Below, in pieces: positions 5,782-7,626 of a stretch of 7,626 nucleotides of DNA; position 1 is the stretch's first letter; each line of letters begins with the position of its first letter. This DNA is from Thermoplasmata archaeon (GTDB lineage: Archaea; Thermoplasmatota; Thermoplasmata; Thermoplasmatales; Thermoplasmataceae): NCBI GenBank assembly GCA_021793945.1, contig JAJYRT010000088.1, positions 1-7,626 of the forward strand, in the 5' to 3' direction. The notes beneath the pieces were generated by a model, which ran no database searches, was not told the origin of the DNA, and saw only the letters and a list, made by a program, of their open reading frames with translations. The position numbers were made by a program, and so were the translations under genes.

Positions 5782-7005
5782 TCACTGAACCTCAGCAATT
5801 TCTCTTATGACAGACTTTAAGGTCGTTTCCGGCGCTATAGCTATAGTTAGCATAAGTACCGCAAAAGCCATTCCGAAGTACATAAGGAAAAGGTACGTCA
5901 GTCCATTGTTCAAGCTCAGTATAAAAGGCTGTATCAATACTCCCACCACCGCGCCTACCCTGCTCATGCTGTTTGCAAAACCAGCACCTGTACCCCTGAG
6001 TTCTGTGGGGAACATCTCTGGAGGGTAGATGAATTCCAGGATGCCGGGTGCAAAACCCACAAAAGCCCCGAGTGCGAAAAGGACAGCCAACAGCACATAT
6101 TCTTGCGTTACAAATGCGGCAATTAACATGCTAATGGATATACCCAGGAAACCTATGATCTGGACATTGCGCCTCCCTTCCCTGTCAACAAGCGATATTC
6201 CTACCAGTGTACCAATAACCTCTACCACAGCAAGAACAAGCGATGCAATAATTCCGGTAGTATTTCCGTGGAGCCCTATTGATTTCATCACCGTTGGGGC
6301 GTATTCAGAGATACCGTACTGAATAGCATCGAAGAGGAACCAGAATGTTGCGGCATACATGGTGAAGGTCCTCAACTCCCTGGAGAAAATCCTGCGCACG
6401 TTTTCCTTTCTGGCCTGCACTCTTGTGCTCTTCCAGGCACTTGACTCTTCAAGGTGGCTCCTGAGCATCACGACAGTAATTGAGGGTATCACAGGGAGGA
6501 AGAGAAGTACTCTCCACGCGTCAGGTCCAAGGGGATAAAGCAGCAATCCGGATAGCAGGGCGAGGCCGAACCCGATGCTCCAGGAAGTCCCAAGAAATCC
6601 AACAGGCTTGCCGCGGCCGGAATTTCCTTGAGTTTCCGTAAGCAGGGAAGAGCTGTTGGGATAATCCCCACCAATTCCTATGCCCAGGAACACCCTGAAT
6701 ATTATTATTTCAATTATCGTAACAGAAAGCGAAGAGAACAGGCCCATAGCAGCATAAAGCAGGAGATCCACCATGAGAAGCGTCTTCCTGCCGAAGAGAT
6801 CCGAGAGCCTACCAAGGAGGAATCCGCCAACAGCGTTACCTATGAGCGCGGATGAGGCCAGCAGGGCAGTGTCAACAATGGTAAGGTTCATGAACCTTGA
6901 CAGCAGCACTATCAGCGGCGCGGAAACAGTGAGATTGTAGCCGTCAAGCAAGGTTGAAATGTACGCGAGCCTGAATGTTGATCTCCTGTTCGTCAGTTCA
7001 TTCAA
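5782..7005 (-). CDS. MFS transporter (metabolite:H+ symporter type), substrate unknown
   Basis: This is an inner-membrane 12-helix major facilitator, 407 residues from the TTG start. It has LDGYNL in helix 1 (20-25), the loop 2-3 signature GRLSDLFGRK (65-74), GIGIGGDYP (108-116), a second-half copy VDREGRR (273-279), PTELRGTGAG (333-342) and a PETT ending (392-395). These resemble the sugar, phosphate and aromatic-acid symporter groups, without naming a substrate. I chose TTG at 7005 because GGAGGT (7015-7020) sits nine bases upstream and the overlap with moaE falls to 8 bases. An in-frame ATG at 7068 would add 21 polar residues inside moaE. Being between moaE and moaA suggests a job tied to the cofactor, such as molybdate, tungstate or precursor movement, but that is inference. 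Confidence 0.9.
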   Translation of the reverse strand: MNELTNRRSTFRLAYISTLLDGYNLTVSAPLIVLLSRFMNLTIVDTALLASSALIGNAVGGFLLGRLSDLFGRKTLLMVDLLLYAAMGLFSSLSVTIIEIIIFRVFLGIGIGGDYPNSSSLLTETQGNSGRGKPVGFLGTSWSIGFGLALLSGLLLYPLGPDAWRVLLFLPVIPSITVVMLRSHLEESSAWKSTRVQARKENVRRIFSRELRTFTMYAATFWFLFDAIQYGISEYAPTVMKSIGLHGNTTGIIASLVLAVVEVIGTLVGISLVDREGRRNVQIIGFLGISISMLIAAFVTQEYVLLAVLFALGAFVGFAPGILEFIYPPEMFPTELRGTGAGFANSMSRVGAVVGVLIQPFILSLNNGLTYLFLMYFGMAFAVLMLTIAIAPETTLKSVIREIAEVQ

Positions 7006-7417
7006 GATTTTCTGACCTCCACCTTTCGCCGTCTGTAAACACATCTTTCTTCCAGATGGGGCAATCAAGTTTTATCCTGTCGATAATAAATTCGCAGCCT
7101 CTGAAAGCGTCTTTCCTGTGAATAGAAGCAGCGGCAGTGAAAACTGAAATCTCTCCCACCTGAACCTCGCCTATCCTGTGAATCGCAATAGCATCAAGCA
7201 ATCCGAATCTTTTGATTGCGTCCTCAAGGATCTCTTTAATTTTTTTCAGTGCCATCGATTCATGGGCTTCATAGAACAGTGACTTCAGTTCCCGACCACT
7301 CTCTGTCTTACGGACTATACCGGAAAATGTAACAAGACCGCCGGTTTCAGGAACTGAAATAGAGTTAATGTAATCATCTGGTTGGATAACAGATTGGATG
7401 ATTCTGGCAAGTGGCAT
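6998..7417 (-). CDS. moaE: MoaE, large subunit of molybdopterin synthase
   Basis: MoaE binds the precursor cyclic pyranopterin monophosphate and uses MoaD thiocarboxylate to form the dithiolene. In the 139-residue product I see GLVTFSGIVR (27-36), YEAHESMA (49-56), HRIGEVQVGE (80-89), HRKDAF (100-105) and DRIKLDCPIWKK (113-124). The latter contains K116 and the IWK lysine, matching the catalytic-site lysines K119 and K126 of E. coli MoaE, and GERW (130-133) follows. Length is slightly under the E. coli protein (150). It is the first gene of the operon. The ATG at 7417 lies about 28 bases from a TATA box with no Shine-Dalgarno sequence, so the message is probably leaderless or nearly so. The 3' end contains the ribosome site of the downstream transporter gene. 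Confidence 0.96.
   Translation of the reverse strand: MPLARIIQSVIQPDDYINSISVPETGGLVTFSGIVRKTESGRELKSLFYEAHESMALKKIKEILEDAIKRFGLLDAIAIHRIGEVQVGEISVFTAAASIHRKDAFRGCEFIIDRIKLDCPIWKKDVFTDGERWRSENLE
7015..7020 (-). promoter_or_regulatory. strong Shine-Dalgarno GGAGGT deciding the TTG start of the MFS gene
   Basis: GGAGGT on the minus strand lies nine bases before TTG (7003-7005), with ideal spacing. The upstream in-frame ATG codons (7068, 7044) have no comparable site. This is the main reason for choosing the shorter transporter. Confidence 0.7.
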
Positions 7418-7444
7418 GTAAGACAGGTGTGTAGAATAAACGCG

Positions 7445-7456
7445 TATTTATCCTTT
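7445..7456 (-). promoter_or_regulatory. moaE operon promoter (BRE plus TATA box)
   Basis: The minus strand reads AAAGG (BRE-like) followed by ATAAATA (7445-7451). A start about 25-28 bases downstream falls at about 7417-7423, on or a few bases before the moaE ATG, the arrangement of leaderless archaeal genes. This is the only good promoter candidate for the eight-gene train. Confidence 0.6.
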
Positions 7457-7465
7457 GCATCGTTG

Positions 7466-7473
7466 TTCGCGAA
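7466..7473. repeat. 8-bp palindrome TTCGCGAA between divergent promoters
   Basis: The perfect palindrome lies between the moaE and tRNA-Val TATA boxes and abuts the presumed BRE of the tRNA promoter. Its location suits a regulator-binding site, but an 8-bp palindrome can arise by chance and it does not resemble the known bacterial ModE operator. Confidence 0.3.
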
Positions 7474-7486
7474 AAGAAATATATAA
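7474..7486 (+). promoter_or_regulatory. tRNA-Val promoter (BRE plus TATA box)
   Basis: A purine-rich AAGAAA element is followed by TATATAA (7480-7486). The tRNA 5' end at 7510 is about 27 bases from the centre of the box, the expected distance for an archaeal start, so the transcript has little or no leader. Confidence 0.75.
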
Positions 7487-7509
7487 GAGCCAAAAATACA
7501 GACCATAGA

Positions 7510-7594
<85 letters not shown>

Positions 7595-7626
7595 ATAAGG
7601 TAGTGACAACATCACTGAAAAAAATG

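Noticed and set aside
7315..7506. 63-codon minus-strand frame over the moaE start and tRNA promoter
   Set aside because: It runs through the divergent promoter region and overlaps moaE out of frame. It is best explained by chance.
7624..7626. ATG at the right edge as a gene start
   Set aside because: Only the codon itself is visible, with no ribosome site or promoter before it, so nothing can be supported.

Overview
The window reads as archaeal DNA, plausibly from a member of the Thermoplasmata, though that placement is inference. The archaeal signs are purine-rich BRE plus TATA-box promoters, a moaE start codon at about leaderless distance from its TATA box, a tRNA gene without an encoded CCA, short overlapping genes with GGAGG/GGTGA-type ribosome sites, two TTG starts behind strong Shine-Dalgarno sequences, and a MoeA carrying a C-terminal periplasmic-binding-protein-like domain, an architecture known in archaea.

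Layout from right to left. A plus-strand tRNA-Val(GAC) (7510-7581) and the minus-strand moaE promoter face away from each other across a 92-base gap (7418-7509). From there one tight minus-strand gene train runs to position 266: moaE, an MFS transporter, moaA, moaD, a first moeA (397 aa), a second moeA with an extra C-terminal domain (614 aa), a moeB/ThiF-type E1-like enzyme, and mobA. Junctions are 4-35 base overlaps or gaps of 0-25 bases, so this is very probably one operon of about 7.1 kb. A weak internal promoter before moaA is possible. Positions 1-265 hold no convincing complete gene: two unrecognised frames open to the left edge, several short hairpins, and a T7 run on the plus strand.

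How the genes work together. MoaA (radical SAM, two FeS clusters) begins conversion of GTP towards cyclic pyranopterin monophosphate. MoeB adenylates the Gly-Gly tail of MoaD so that it can be loaded with sulfur. MoaD with MoaE (molybdopterin synthase) builds the dithiolene. The MoeA proteins insert molybdate or tungstate, and MobA attaches a nucleotide, implying a dinucleotide form of the cofactor in the host's enzymes. moaC, a moaB/mogA adenylyltransferase and a mod/wtp/tup-type ABC oxyanion transporter are not in the window.

Most of the window is therefore a well-understood pathway. The parts that deserve a second look are the MFS transporter inside the operon, two divergent adjacent MoeA paralogues, the altered nucleotide-binding loop of MobA, the missing Gly-Gly tail of MoaA, and moaD sitting in the same frame as moeA with one stop codon between them. 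I do not see a clearly new kind of system.
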